NCBI RefSeq assembly: GCF_963678635.1
Contig: NC_087064.1
Coordinates: forward strand, 6,672,411 to 6,736,410
Length of the DNA: 64,000 nucleotides
Direction: 5' to 3'
DNA from: Symsagittifera roscoffensis
Lineage: Eukaryota > Xenacoelomorpha > Acoela > Convolutidae
Positions 1-9,941 of the stretch are shown in pieces. Made by a program: the position numbers and the translations under genes. A model generated the notes under the pieces. The model ran no database searches and was not told the origin of the DNA. It saw nothing but the letters and a program-made list of their open reading frames with translations. The stretch's first letter is position 1; every line of letters starts with the position of its first letter.

Positions 1-1800
1 ACGCTATCCGTCAGCAGATTATACTCAATAACCGGCGTAGACTGGTTGATAGCCGCTAGCATAAATTTCAGCTCCACGACGGCCTTGAGATTTGCCGATT
101 TGGAGGGACTGCCCTCTAACAACACAATGGGACCTGTGAATGCAAGACCGTTGCAAGATGTGAGATTGAACCATGATGAGAGGAATCGTGAAGAAAGACC
201 AGGAAGATTCCTGACGGCGAGAGCGCCGATTGGACAACACGTGAAGATATTTAGGCAACTGACGACACCACCTGGTCATGTGAAGGAGAGAGTGTACCCA
301 AAACTAGTGAACCAAGATGGTGATGCCCAGAGATATGGCGGATTGACAGCGATAAAGAAAGATGAGACCATCTTCGCCGCCTACGACAAAGCAGAGATGA
401 GAAAGGCCAAAATCATGGTAGTAGCGAATTCAGAGTTCGTGTACACCTCTAAGTCTTTGTTTTGGCCGGACGTCATAATGCTGGCCGCAGTTGACCTAGA
501 CCTATTGCAATCAGTGTCATTGGCTATAGGGGTACAAAGGCAGACAGAAATGAACCCGATAACGATTGTGTTTGCTGGCATCAATGACCATCTACACAGT
601 AGAGGTTTTCTGAGCAGGCTCAGAGATCCTGCAACAGCAGAAAACGCAGTATGGCCAGCGATAAAAGACATCCTGGAGTCGATGGGTGAAGTGGTGGATG
701 CGACGAAGGAGGGATCATTCAATAAAGTGACGTTGAGAGTAGTATTTGCGTTGTCTCCGGGATATGCACATCTCCCGGATGGACTGAAATTTGTGTATGC
801 AATGGTAGCCTTACTTTCGGAAGGAAAATATGATGTGATCATATCAGCCCCGAATCGCATGATAGAAATGGAGAACCTGAGGCCACTTAAGGCTGAACTG
901 CCTGCAGTATGGTCAGATATCTCAAACGCGATGAGAGGATTCAAGGACCACGCGCTACACATGTTAGTGTTGGACGAAGTGCTGGGGTTGGAACTGTCCA
1001 ACTTCAGTCGGCAACTCAAACTGAAACCAGGAATAGATGACGACCATCGAGTGATCACGGCAATGTCCAACGACTTGTGGTTCCGAGCAATGGAAGTGGC
1101 GAGTGAAGACACGAGAAGAAAGAATTCACTGGAGACGAGAGCTCATCTGGAAGCGATGGTGCTGAGAACCAAGCCGGAAGCAAACCAGTGGCTACACCTG
1201 AATCCTAGAGTAGCGGCATTGGGTGCAGATGCTTTTCAGCAAGGCCCAGTAAGGATCACTAAGATACACGCCTACTTGTTGAAGGAGGTGAACCTGGCGG
1301 AAAATGCCGGAGAAAAGACAGCTGAGTTCGTGAACAGATTGTGTCAGATTACTCTGGAAACCTTCTGGACCCAGGAAGTGAAGGGACAGGAGGGATTTGA
1401 AAGGACAGACAGCATGCTAGAAGGGTTGGGAGCCGGATGGACCGCGTCCTTCTTGGCAAAAGTTTACCCGAAAGTCTCGCACTATTTGATAAAGGAATTC
1501 CTCCAAGCAGTAGTGAAAGTATCGATAGTGGAATTAATAGCCTTGTTCGTGACATTCGGAGCGGAGAGTTTCGTGAAAGGACCGGCGATACTGCTTACGG
1601 ATGGAATACAGAACCTGCGACTAGATGGACTTCTGACATTGATCGCAATAACCCACGGAAACTTGGGAGGACTAATGAAACTGGCACGTTGTCCAGAGCA
1701 GATGAAAGAGAGAGTGAGGAGCCTGGATATGAAGAAGTCCACGGACTCGTGGAACAAAATAAGAGACCTGAGACACACTCTGATCCAATATCTCTTGTAG
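1..1800 (+). CDS. Accessory ORF 1 of element 1, SGNH-hydrolase-like (5' partial)
   Basis: Open from the first base of the window to a TAG at 1798-1800 (599 codons), so the true start is off the left edge. There is no gag, protease, RT, RNase H or integrase motif, so this is an extra ORF and not pol. Three widely spaced motifs occur in the order expected of SGNH/GDSL hydrolases: a beta-strand followed by Ala-Asn-Ser (Ser codon at 430) where GDS is usual, Gly-Ile-Asn-Asp (577-588) where block III GxND is usual, and Asp-Asp-Asp-His (1036-1047) where the DxxH of block V is usual. Block I is degenerate, so catalysis is uncertain. Esterase domains are known in CR1-type LINE ORF1 proteins; in a gypsy element they would be unusual. 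The C-terminal third is hydrophobic and helical. It shares a frame with the next ORF. Confidence 0.6.
   Translation, partial: TLSVSRLYSITGVDWLIAASINFSSTTALRFADLEGLPSNNTMGPVNARPLQDVRLNHDERNREERPGRFLTARAPIGQHVKIFRQLTTPPGHVKERVYPKLVNQDGDAQRYGGLTAIKKDETIFAAYDKAEMRKAKIMVVANSEFVYTSKSLFWPDVIMLAAVDLDLLQSVSLAIGVQRQTEMNPITIVFAGINDHLHSRGFLSRLRDPATAENAVWPAIKDILESMGEVVDATKEGSFNKVTLRVVFALSPGYAHLPDGLKFVYAMVALLSEGKYDVIISAPNRMIEMENLRPLKAELPAVWSDISNAMRGFKDHALHMLVLDEVLGLELSNFSRQLKLKPGIDDDHRVITAMSNDLWFRAMEVASEDTRRKNSLETRAHLEAMVLRTKPEANQWLHLNPRVAALGADAFQQGPVRITKIHAYLLKEVNLAENAGEKTAEFVNRLCQITLETFWTQEVKGQEGFERTDSMLEGLGAGWTASFLAKVYPKVSHYLIKEFLQAVVKVSIVELIALFVTFGAESFVKGPAILLTDGIQNLRLDGLLTLIAITHGNLGGLMKLARCPEQMKERVRSLDMKKSTDSWNKIRDLRHTLIQYLL
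1798..1800 (+). other. Single in-frame UAG between the two accessory ORFs, candidate readthrough stop
   Basis: ORF 1 ends at TAG and the same frame then stays open through 1801-1872 into ORF 2 and on to 6765. The base triplet after the stop is CAA, which is the start of the UAG-CAR-YYA context known for viral readthrough; the next triplet (AAT) does not fit the full consensus. Readthrough would give a fused product of more than 2200 residues. The alternatives are a recent nonsense mutation or independent initiation at the ATG at 1873. Confidence 0.5.
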
Positions 1801-1872
1801 CAAAATCGCTTTGGAACCGGAGAAGACGAAACAATTGATAGAGAGGAAGATGTTAGACGACATGTTGGAGGC

Positions 1873-4800
1873 ATGCCGCTATTAACAGATCTGAGCTTGG
1901 CTATGAGGACCGATCCCTTGGCGCTGATCAGAGGAGTCACGGAGTTCGTGACAGTGATCTATGGACCAGCAGTCACCTTTGCGTTCCCTGACGTTAAAGT
2001 GGAAGCATATAGGAGGTCGGTGCTGCACCTGAAACTCATATCGGCAGTGGACGGTAGTACACTGAACTGGTGTGAGCAGCACACACTGCGGGAGCTCATG
2101 AGTGAAGATCTGTTGTTTGCGAAAATATCGGAGCCGGAGATGACAGTCATCAATTTTGACGATCACTTCTGTGACCGCATGGGAGAAGTAGAAAGAGGAC
2201 ACATCGAGGTGTTTCCAAAGCTTTGGAATCTGAGGCCCTATGACAAAACGAATGGTGAAATGACCAGAGTGCCTCGTCTCACAGCAGCCTATCACAAAGT
2301 GAGAGAAGAGACGAAGGACTGGGGCGATTACAAGAAGCTACCGGAGGCAATCCCTGAATTCCCTCTGATAAGAAGGATGCTGCTCGGAGCAGTCTCCGTA
2401 GTACAAACTCCTAGATTGAGAGCATTCGAAACCAATGAAAGGAGAGTAGGGAATTTCTCGGTGACGATGGATCCATACTTCGTGGGGAGAAATGACGCCG
2501 TGTTACAGTACACAAGATTTGCGTACACGGATCAAGCGACGAGAAGGCGAATAAGCAACGCCGCTACTCCCAAGCCTGGAAGATTTGATGAGGAATGGAA
2601 GGGACTAGACTTAGCTCCGATGAGAATGAGAGGCAGGACTGAATTGCCTGAAGCCTCATTAATCCTGACCAGTGTGAAAAAGGAGATGAAAGTTGGAGGA
2701 ATATTGCAAACGAGAACCTTCCTAGCACCCTTCGGCTGCGAAGAAATCAAAGTGGTCCATGGAGAAGAGGAAGATAAATCGGCCGGTACATTGCTCATAC
2801 CGAGATTCCAGGAAGAAGCCGACAATGACGAACAAGGACCATCGAGCTCGAATAAGGATAAATCAGAAGGAGATGACGGACAGGGTGGAAGCCGTCAGAC
2901 TGAAGAACCCATGCAACAAGATCAAGCTGGTGGGGAAGACGACAGGGCATCGACAGGAGGAACATCCAGCCTGGATTTTAACATCTTCAGTGATCTTGAA
3001 AACAATGCGGATACGTTGGAAACGACTGAGCCAGCGGATGAAGGCACCTCGACGCTGAAGCCTCCGTCAGCCTTTATGGAAATGAAACGGAATTTGCCGG
3101 AGAGCAGCTCTCCTGGCAATTCAAGAAATAACGACCAGAGAATCCTCATGGAATCACCTCGGAGGAGAAGAATAGAGGCCTCAGCCAGAGTACCTTTCTT
3201 GGGAACGCTGCCCGAAGAAGAATGGGAAGTACATCACCGAGACCACGAGAGTAGGACGGGATGTAAGCTGGACAGAGTGGCGTTCATGGAAGAAGTCTGG
3301 ACTGTGATTCAGAGCTATGGGACCCAGTCCATTCTCAAAACAGGTCTCAATCAACCCTTGATGAGAGAAGTACTTGACCAGCTTGATGAGTGTGAAGGGA
3401 GACTGAGTGAGTTATTGATCGACTCAGCCACTGATGAGAGTGAAGCGAATTCTCCCATCAAGATGACACCGCAGGACGATGAAGGAGAGGTGGTGTACCT
3501 GTCAAGGACCAGGAGAGGAACGATGCGATCGAAAATGGTGATTGATAAAATCAATGCGATGAAAATGAAGTTAGGCAGCAGAGTGATGCCGAGGAGAATT
3601 GGAAAGACGAAAGTGGATTCAGAAATATCGATGAAAGCTGGTAACTCAGCAAAAAGGAAGCGAGTCGAAGAAGTCATGGATTTGGGGCAAGGTGATTATC
3701 AATTGTCTGGCACAGATAGAATATTAACTGATATAGCGATGGTGCCACCCATTCTCATGGCAGGGATAAAGTCAACCGGTTATAAATCCAAAAGGAGTGA
3801 CCGCACTCTGACTGGAGCAACTTTAGAAATGGAAATACTCAGTCAATGTGGAGAGAGTAAAATGAGGGACTTCAAACCATCTACCATGAATCATGGAAAG
3901 GGAAGTGTTGCAGGACAACTGACACCAGTGGAATACAACCGACTAACAGTGTCGGAGACAGTGTCGATAGATGAACCCACCGGTGGATACATGGAGATGT
4001 TGGAATACCGAAACTCGGCTAGAGGGTATGTAATGGCCCTAGAAGACGAAAAAGCCATGGAGGGTTATCTGGAAACAATGTTGCAAGGCACCACCCTCAA
4101 GCAGAAGGCGTATGGAACTTTGGCGTCGTCTGACGTACAGGCGGAGACGATCGAGCAGTTAGTGAGCCTTCCATGGAAAGCAGTAGTATTGAGGTATTTC
4201 GAAGAAGAAATGAGGACTACGCCAAGAATACATGCTCTCGTGGCAGTACCTTACGTAAGGACAGAATTACAACTCAGGTTCGCCTGGTGCATGATGGGAC
4301 TGACTCGCGAAGAATATGACTCAGAGGAAAGAAAAAGGTCAAAAGAAGAAAAGGTGTTCCTTATGACGAATCTGAGGGATCTGATAGTCCAGGAGGGAGC
4401 AGCAGTAGCGTGTGCGAAGCGGAGAGATGCTCTCTGTTTCATTCGATTCCTGATAGAGCAGTTTTCAGTACCTGCATTAAACACTTGTGTTAAAATGTTG
4501 AGGGAAGGCGATGAGCGAACGAAAGCCTTGTTCTTGCTAGCACTGCTGGACATGCAGCAAAGTAAACCGATGAGGGTGAACATGAAAGAACCTGAAGAAT
4601 TGGAACCCATGAAAAAGATAGATGAAATCAGGAGATTCTCAAACAAGGAGCTGAGACTCACTAAAGAATCTATGGGAGCATTGCCGAAATCCAGTGAATA
4701 CTGTGGACCGATCAAGAAGAAGTCATATAGTTACGTATCTGGGATCATAGGGATAGCGTACAATCCTTTCCTGAGTGAAGACATACGTGATTGCTTCTTT

Positions 4801-6765
4801 GATTATGAGCAGGCGGTGTTACTAAGATTCTGGACGTCCAGAATTGTAACGATCAAGAGCGTTAACAATCCACAGGCCAAATTGGGACTGGTCTTGGAAG
4901 AAGAGGTGACTGCACCTTCAGTACCAAAATCCGACAAGAGAGTGGAGTTTGGGTTGGGATTCTCAGATGAATTACTGAGAACGAGCTTGATGGCAGTGTG
5001 GGAATTGATGAGGCCATCATGGTGTCCTAGTCCCAACGCTGACTCAATATTACGTGCGACACAAGACGTACAGAGGGAACTGAATGCAGACTGTAATCTG
5101 CGTGACCTCAACATCATATATAATGTGATGATAACAGCCTCTAAGAACAACGGAGAAGATAAAGTGGAGTTGCCTGGCTGGGGACCAGAAGACTGGGTCA
5201 AACCTGGTAGCTGTCTGGCGGAAGTCTGTGGACTAGAGGGTCACGTTTGTGGAAGTCTAGACTGTGTGAAAACCCTGGAGAAACAACACAAGCAATTGAC
5301 AGTATTGTTTGGAAATGTAGTGATGAAAGCAAGAACGCAAACGGAACTGATAGCAGATTGCCATGGAGGAACCGATGTGAATCTAGTGACAGCACTGGGA
5401 TTCTACAGCATGTTTGGATCTTTAGAGTCACTATTGAATCTAGAACAGAAACATGAGATGGTCACAGCCATCAGCGTAGAAGCATTCCCAGGAGTTCTGC
5501 AGACTGAGCAGAAGTATATAGGAAAATGGAGGGAAGCAATCGAAACAGAGATGAACATCAGACACAGCGAAACTTATTGTAGACCATCAGGAGCACGATA
5601 TTTGGTGGGCTCAACGTTGGCTCCAATGTGCAAGAGCAGATATCCTATACATTTCGTAGCTGTGGACGTGAAGAGTACAAGAACGATTGTGGATCAAGCC
5701 TTCTCAGTGCCGAAGTGTGTGAGATTGGCGAGAATGTCTGAAAAGTCTTACGAGTTACTATGTAAGATGTTCTCAGCAGTTCCAGAGAGAACCAAAGAGG
5801 AGTTGGAGTCAATACTAGGAAAGAAGTTCATGGGATATGTGAGCGGGAACTTCAGTGACTTTGAGAAACAGAAACAGAGAGGATCAACTGTCACAGATTA
5901 CAATGCAGTAGATGAGAATGATGAAATCCACCGAGTGATGATGGAAGTGGAACCATTGCTGGAAGCTTCGGGAAAACGTAATTGGAGGAGCATCATGTTG
6001 ACGCATGATGAGTTTCCTTGCCACTGCTTGCTGCAGACCTGGTGGTATCCCAAGCGTAGTAATCTGATGTTGATCTGGGACTCTGGAGAGCTGCTCTCCA
6101 TGGGTTTACCAGATTCATCACAGCCCGTAACAATAGTGATAGTGGGAGTTATGATGGCGATACGATGGATGGAAGCTCATGTGAGAGAAAATAATAGACA
6201 GGAGGCACCGACGAGAGAACAATTGCGGAAATTAGATTGTCTAAAAGATTTAGATCTTTTTGAGACAATGTGCAAAGTTCTAAACATTCCGATGGAAGTG
6301 AATAAGATATGGGCGAGAAAACGATTGATGCCATGGTTCAGAGCTAACATGACTGCATGGTTGTACGAGTATGCGAAAAAGCATATGTCGAAGCATGGCA
6401 GAGTATACAGTGAATATCAGCTGGACATTGGGGCAGGAGCTTTCAAGCGAGCTTTCGTGACCCATCGGAATGCAGTGACCACCGCTGTGAAGAGAATTTC
6501 CAGGACGAGTGAGCGTAGTGGAAATGAGAAGGCAGAGATGCTGAAAGAAGATCTGGAGAGAAATGTGACGTTGTGTCTCCACAACAGCTTCTGTAGAAAC
6601 AGAGAATCCAACGTGGATCCCCTACCTTGCTGTAAACAGAGGGTAGAAGAGCAGAAGTGTTGGAGGACGGCTTCCAACAGCGTCAGGATAGCCAACGACG
6701 TGCTACAAGACACGGAAACCGAAAGTGCGGAGTCAGCATCACAGGAGGAGGAAATGGAACATTGA
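1873..6765 (+). CDS. Accessory ORF 2 of element 1, giant protein of unknown function (1630 aa)
   Basis: A 1630-residue ORF from ATG 1873 to TGA 6763-6765; the frame is open back to the UAG at 1798. I do not recognise the family. The N-terminal ~300 residues look globular. Residues about 295-400 are acidic, Gln/Ser-rich and probably disordered. Further globular blocks follow. A Cys/His cluster lies at about residues 1112-1140 (pattern C-x4-C-x4-H-x-C-x4-C) and could bind a metal. Residues 1246-1630 are homologous to the 394-aa ORF of element 2, at roughly 45% identity by eye. That shared part has an H-x-E-x-P-C-H-C motif and an invariant SVPKCVRLAR stretch. No polymerase, protease, integrase or obvious envelope features were seen. 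The length and lack of stops argue that the protein has been under selection. Confidence 0.7.
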   Translation: MPLLTDLSLAMRTDPLALIRGVTEFVTVIYGPAVTFAFPDVKVEAYRRSVLHLKLISAVDGSTLNWCEQHTLRELMSEDLLFAKISEPEMTVINFDDHFCDRMGEVERGHIEVFPKLWNLRPYDKTNGEMTRVPRLTAAYHKVREETKDWGDYKKLPEAIPEFPLIRRMLLGAVSVVQTPRLRAFETNERRVGNFSVTMDPYFVGRNDAVLQYTRFAYTDQATRRRISNAATPKPGRFDEEWKGLDLAPMRMRGRTELPEASLILTSVKKEMKVGGILQTRTFLAPFGCEEIKVVHGEEEDKSAGTLLIPRFQEEADNDEQGPSSSNKDKSEGDDGQGGSRQTEEPMQQDQAGGEDDRASTGGTSSLDFNIFSDLENNADTLETTEPADEGTSTLKPPSAFMEMKRNLPESSSPGNSRNNDQRILMESPRRRRIEASARVPFLGTLPEEEWEVHHRDHESRTGCKLDRVAFMEEVWTVIQSYGTQSILKTGLNQPLMREVLDQLDECEGRLSELLIDSATDESEANSPIKMTPQDDEGEVVYLSRTRRGTMRSKMVIDKINAMKMKLGSRVMPRRIGKTKVDSEISMKAGNSAKRKRVEEVMDLGQGDYQLSGTDRILTDIAMVPPILMAGIKSTGYKSKRSDRTLTGATLEMEILSQCGESKMRDFKPSTMNHGKGSVAGQLTPVEYNRLTVSETVSIDEPTGGYMEMLEYRNSARGYVMALEDEKAMEGYLETMLQGTTLKQKAYGTLASSDVQAETIEQLVSLPWKAVVLRYFEEEMRTTPRIHALVAVPYVRTELQLRFAWCMMGLTREEYDSEERKRSKEEKVFLMTNLRDLIVQEGAAVACAKRRDALCFIRFLIEQFSVPALNTCVKMLREGDERTKALFLLALLDMQQSKPMRVNMKEPEELEPMKKIDEIRRFSNKELRLTKESMGALPKSSEYCGPIKKKSYSYVSGIIGIAYNPFLSEDIRDCFFDYEQAVLLRFWTSRIVTIKSVNNPQAKLGLVLEEEVTAPSVPKSDKRVEFGLGFSDELLRTSLMAVWELMRPSWCPSPNADSILRATQDVQRELNADCNLRDLNIIYNVMITASKNNGEDKVELPGWGPEDWVKPGSCLAEVCGLEGHVCGSLDCVKTLEKQHKQLTVLFGNVVMKARTQTELIADCHGGTDVNLVTALGFYSMFGSLESLLNLEQKHEMVTAISVEAFPGVLQTEQKYIGKWREAIETEMNIRHSETYCRPSGARYLVGSTLAPMCKSRYPIHFVAVDVKSTRTIVDQAFSVPKCVRLARMSEKSYELLCKMFSAVPERTKEELESILGKKFMGYVSGNFSDFEKQKQRGSTVTDYNAVDENDEIHRVMMEVEPLLEASGKRNWRSIMLTHDEFPCHCLLQTWWYPKRSNLMLIWDSGELLSMGLPDSSQPVTIVIVGVMMAIRWMEAHVRENNRQEAPTREQLRKLDCLKDLDLFETMCKVLNIPMEVNKIWARKRLMPWFRANMTAWLYEYAKKHMSKHGRVYSEYQLDIGAGAFKRAFVTHRNAVTTAVKRISRTSERSGNEKAEMLKEDLERNVTLCLHNSFCRNRESNVDPLPCCKQRVEEQKCWRTASNSVRIANDVLQDTETESAESASQEEEMEH

Positions 6766-7154
6766 CGAATGGTCGAGAAAACAAGAGGCAACAAGAAAGA
6801 AAATTAGAAGAATTTAGAAGTTTTAGAACTTCTAAACGACGAAAAAAGCAGAGAACAAAGGAATGATGAAGAAAAGTCAAAACTCAGAATTGTTTTATGT
6901 GTGTGAAAAACTCAAGTGAGAAACCAAGCAACCAAGTTGTAATTGAAAACTGAAACATTTTGTTGAGTTTTGAAATTGTTGCATTTATAAATTTGCATTT
7001 TGATTTTAGCAGAAGTGGCTTTAGAGACACTTATTATTTATTTAGAAAGGCTTAAGGGAAGAGTATATTTAAATATTCCAGCCTGCATGATTGTTTTTAA
7101 TCACTTAGGAAGACTGATCACTTTGTGGTGACATGAAAAACTTGAGTAACTTCT
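6766..7154 (+). other. 3' untranslated region of element 1
   Basis: About 390 bp, A/T-rich and purine-rich, between the ORF 2 stop and the polypurine tract. No open frame or repeat of note. Confidence 0.5.
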
Positions 7155-7167
7155 TGAGGAGGGAGGT
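7155..7167 (+). other. Polypurine tract of element 1
   Basis: A run of G and A (TTGAGGAGGGAGGT, 7154-7167) lies directly 5' of the TGTTACA that opens the LTR. This is the expected position and composition for the plus-strand primer. Confidence 0.65.
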
Positions 7168-8498
7168 TGTTACATTGTTCTTTCTAACCACAAAGTTTCT
7201 TAGTTTTAATATTCAGGACAATAAACAAGCAAGATTTCCGAAGGGAAGGAGCATAGTAGGATAATTTTAGCTTGTTGGTTGGCAGGACTGTCCTGCAAGC
7301 CAACACCTTTTAAATCTAAGAGAAGAAGTTTTAATCGGGACATTGACACTGGAAGTCAGAAAATATGTTTTATCTTAAGTTGTATCCTCTATGTGCAGAT
7401 TAATGAGAGAATTTGAAGGCTATAATGATGTAGTATGATGCCATTTATGTTCTGCAGTGAGTCGATGTGACGTGGATAAAAGTAATTTCGTGCATTTTGT
7501 AAATTCTGTTCGATGACACTGTAACCATTTTACGAACATTGCGCGATTCAATGAGGACATTGACCGGACTGTCCGGGGAGTATGTGACATTCGACCAGAA
7601 TGGCCAAAATGCAATTTGTGCAGAGTTCGGAATTTTAGCAGTAAGCCTTCCGGATTGGTGGTTTTTAAGAACTAAGAGCGTTATTGGAACGTTTGGCCAG
7701 ACGGTGAGGGCTGGAATATTCTCGTATTTTAAAATTTCAAAAATTCGAATGATGACGTCACATTTCTGAGAAATGCTGAAACGGCCATTTTGACAAAAAA
7801 CGAGAGAGAAGACACAACAACATTAGTTGCGCTGACGATAACAACGACAATCGTGATTGAAAAACAGCAGCAGATTGCAGAGAACGTTCCGAGTTGCAAC
7901 TATTGTGCTGCTACAATAGTTGCAAGGCCGTTGCGAACAACGGTGAAGGGTAAGAAACCAGCCTTCCGGATTGGGAAGAAATCGAGATCAACGGGCTTGA
8001 TTCACCGGATTCAAGAATCCGGAAGGGTCTCGGGACGGAAAACTTTTATTGACTCGTGTGAACTTTTAGCATCCTGTCATGTCCTGACTTGAATTTAATT
8101 GATATTTGGATTAGTTTTGACAAGGATGAGGTGCTAAGAGTTGGGGGGAAAGGGTTGATCCATCTTCGATGGAGATGATGATTTTTATCTACTGAACAAA
8201 AACAATAGTAATATAATAAGTAGTAGCCCTGTTTTTAGGAGTGACCTCGTGGTCTGGGGATACTGAGACCCAGCCATGAGCTCACTATTTTTGCATGTAA
8301 TTCAGTTAATTTGAGCGTTCTGGTCGAAGCCGGAGAACAGTAACGTTTTTGTCGACCCGATGTTAGAAAAGACCACCGAAAAGTACTGGCTTGGTAGAGA
8401 CGGTGAAAAACATGCAAAGCTCTGTTTAGACGCTAGCCAGTCGTCTTAAGACTTAGTTTTGTTATCCGTCGATATGTATCTTCCGGGCGAATGTTACA
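7168..8498 (+). repeat. 3' LTR of element 1 (1331 bp)
   Basis: It starts TGTTACA after a purine tract and ends CGAATGTTACA. The same 11-base end closes the LTR of element 2 when read in that element's direction. No second copy is in the window because the 5' LTR is off the left edge, so the borders rest on the purine tract, the TG/CA ends and the shared terminus. Part of the sequence (7540-8100) has many open codons but no recognisable protein. Confidence 0.6.
7278..7304. repeat. 11-bp inverted repeat inside the element-1 LTR
   Basis: GTTGGCAGGAC (7278-7288) pairs with GTCCT (7290-7294) and GCCAAC (7299-7304), with a 4-base bulge. It could fold as a hairpin in LTR RNA, or be a binding site for a dimeric protein. 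Confidence 0.45.
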
Positions 8499-8607
8499 TC
8501 TGCATCAACTTCGGATAGTCGGAAATCCGCCATCGCTTATGTGAGGGTTGTCGCAGACTCTTCTCAATCATCCCGATTTGCTCACTGGTATTTTGCTGAT
8601 CTATAGG
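8499..8607 (-). mobile_element. Distal 3' tail of a CR1/L2-like LINE relic
   Basis: 109 bp between the LTRs of elements 1 and 2. Read on the minus strand it continues the LINE 3' end at 22745-23560: removing element 2 and one copy of AGG joins a reading frame with the AYR-type tail common at the end of CR1-type RT proteins. It is the only non-gypsy sequence between the two elements. Confidence 0.45.
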
Positions 8608-9511
8608 TGTAACATTCGTCTACTGCAGTCACACATGAGGTTTAAGAAAAATAGGCCCTATAACCACTGGCTCAAGGGTCAGGGACACCATCTCTTGTGT
8701 TTTTCTACCTCAAGAACGGTCGGAGCCAGTTCGGTTCGTTTGTGACATGAGACTACGACCCGTTACAGCTTAAAGGCTACTGCTAAAATATCCCCCCACT
8801 CTAGAATTAGAAACGTCCCCATACTTAGGTCTCTAGATACCCAAAATACATGAACGCCGTTAAAAACCGGGTTGGAACAATCCGTTAAGTTACTTTTTAT
8901 TAGACAGTGGAACTTTGATCCATTTCAGATGGATCAACCTAAAACTCGCCTTACCTCAACATAACAATTATAAAACACACTCTAGGAATTTAAATTAAGT
9001 ACTCACATTGTAGCACGCTCAAGAACCAGGAAGTAAATAAGTCGGTAAGCAACTCAAGAATTAATAAAGTAACTAAAATGAGTTTAATGTTAGTCAGTTT
9101 TAATAACAAGAACAAGTGTTTACTCTAGACTGTAAGTTCTCGTGAACCATTGGGACACTCTAGCTGTCCACCTTTCCACCGAAGGTTCACTCTGGTCCAG
9201 TTAATAATAGTACTCCAATCACAACAATCCAGTTCGTGGGAATGCTCTCGTCTCTGTTTTAGATGGGACAGCTCTACTCTTGTTCTATTATGACAGAAAT
9301 TGCGAATAGCAATTTCCCACCGTTTTATTTAGCAACTTTCCCGCGATTGTTACTCGATTGTTCTGACTTCTCTTTTCTGATTTTCAGTTATCGCGAGAAA
9401 ATCGTGCATGACAGGTTCCATTCGAAATTTTGAAAAATTAAATTTCACTCCAAAATCAAGTGTTTTTTGCTTCTCTCAAGGTCAAACTTCCGAATATGAC
9501 CGACTGGCACA
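8608..9511 (-). repeat. 3' LTR of element 2 (904 bp)
   Basis: Direct repeat of 21841-22744 with the same length. In element orientation it begins TGTGCCAGTC and ends CGAATGTTACA. The difference I saw is one base near 8780 (GCTGCT-type versus ACTACT-type context near 22015). Confidence 0.93.
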
Positions 9512-9525
9512 TACTCCCCGGACTC
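9512..9525 (-). other. Weak polypurine tract of element 2
   Basis: Read on the minus strand, GAGTCCGGGGAGTA directly precedes the TG of the 3' LTR. It is short and interrupted by two C, but is in the right place. Confidence 0.4.
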
Positions 9526-9941
9526 GAGATCGATGTCCTCATCGCGTGCCGTCTTCTGCCAGTGAGTCCCAGAAAACCGAGTGTTACTCAAGATACAGTG
9601 CCAGTGGTCATTTACAGAAGTTTGCAGCAGACTTAAGCTTATCTACACCCCAAAATTCACAGCCATGTAAAATTTTCACACTATCGCTATACAGCAATCA
9701 AAATCTGCACACACCTGCACCCTTGAATTCTTGCTTTCCAAGCCAATCATTTAAAATTTCTTTTGTCCTATTCAATCAGGAAATTGTCATGCAGCATTTT
9801 GATTTATATAATAAATATAGTATATTAATAACAATTTTTGCTTTTTTTAAAACTTCTTTTTCGTGAATCCAAGTTTCACCCGGATCCACGCTCAAGCCCC
9901 CCTTTCCCTCTCAAGACTCAAGATCCATTCGAGCCACCTGC
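9526..9941 (-). other. 3' untranslated region of element 2
   Basis: About 415 bp between the terminal ORF and the purine tract. No coding potential recognised; A/T-rich in the middle (9780-9860). Confidence 0.5.

Larger units (their letters stand above)
1..8498 (+). mobile_element. Giant Ty3/gypsy-type retrotransposon, 3' part (element 1)
   Basis: The 3' section of a large LTR element that enters the window from the left. In order it holds two long same-frame ORFs (1-1800 and 1873-6765), about 390 bp of untranslated sequence, a purine tract (7155-7167) and an LTR (7168-8498) with TGT...ACA ends. It belongs to the gypsy class by homology: the last ~385 residues of its second ORF match the terminal ORF of element 2 (9942-11126), which carries a full gag-pol. 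Its own gag-pol and 5' LTR would lie to the left. If pol has the usual size the whole element would be near 19 kb, which is an inference. Its LTR shares only the last ~11 bases with that of element 2, so the two are different families. Confidence 0.75.

Noticed and set aside
381-1112. 243-codon minus-strand ORF opposite the accessory ORF
   Set aside because: It is a shadow of the long + strand frame with no recognisable domain.
7539-8092. Short ORFs inside the element-1 LTR
   Set aside because: They are short, without motifs, and lie in regulatory LTR sequence.
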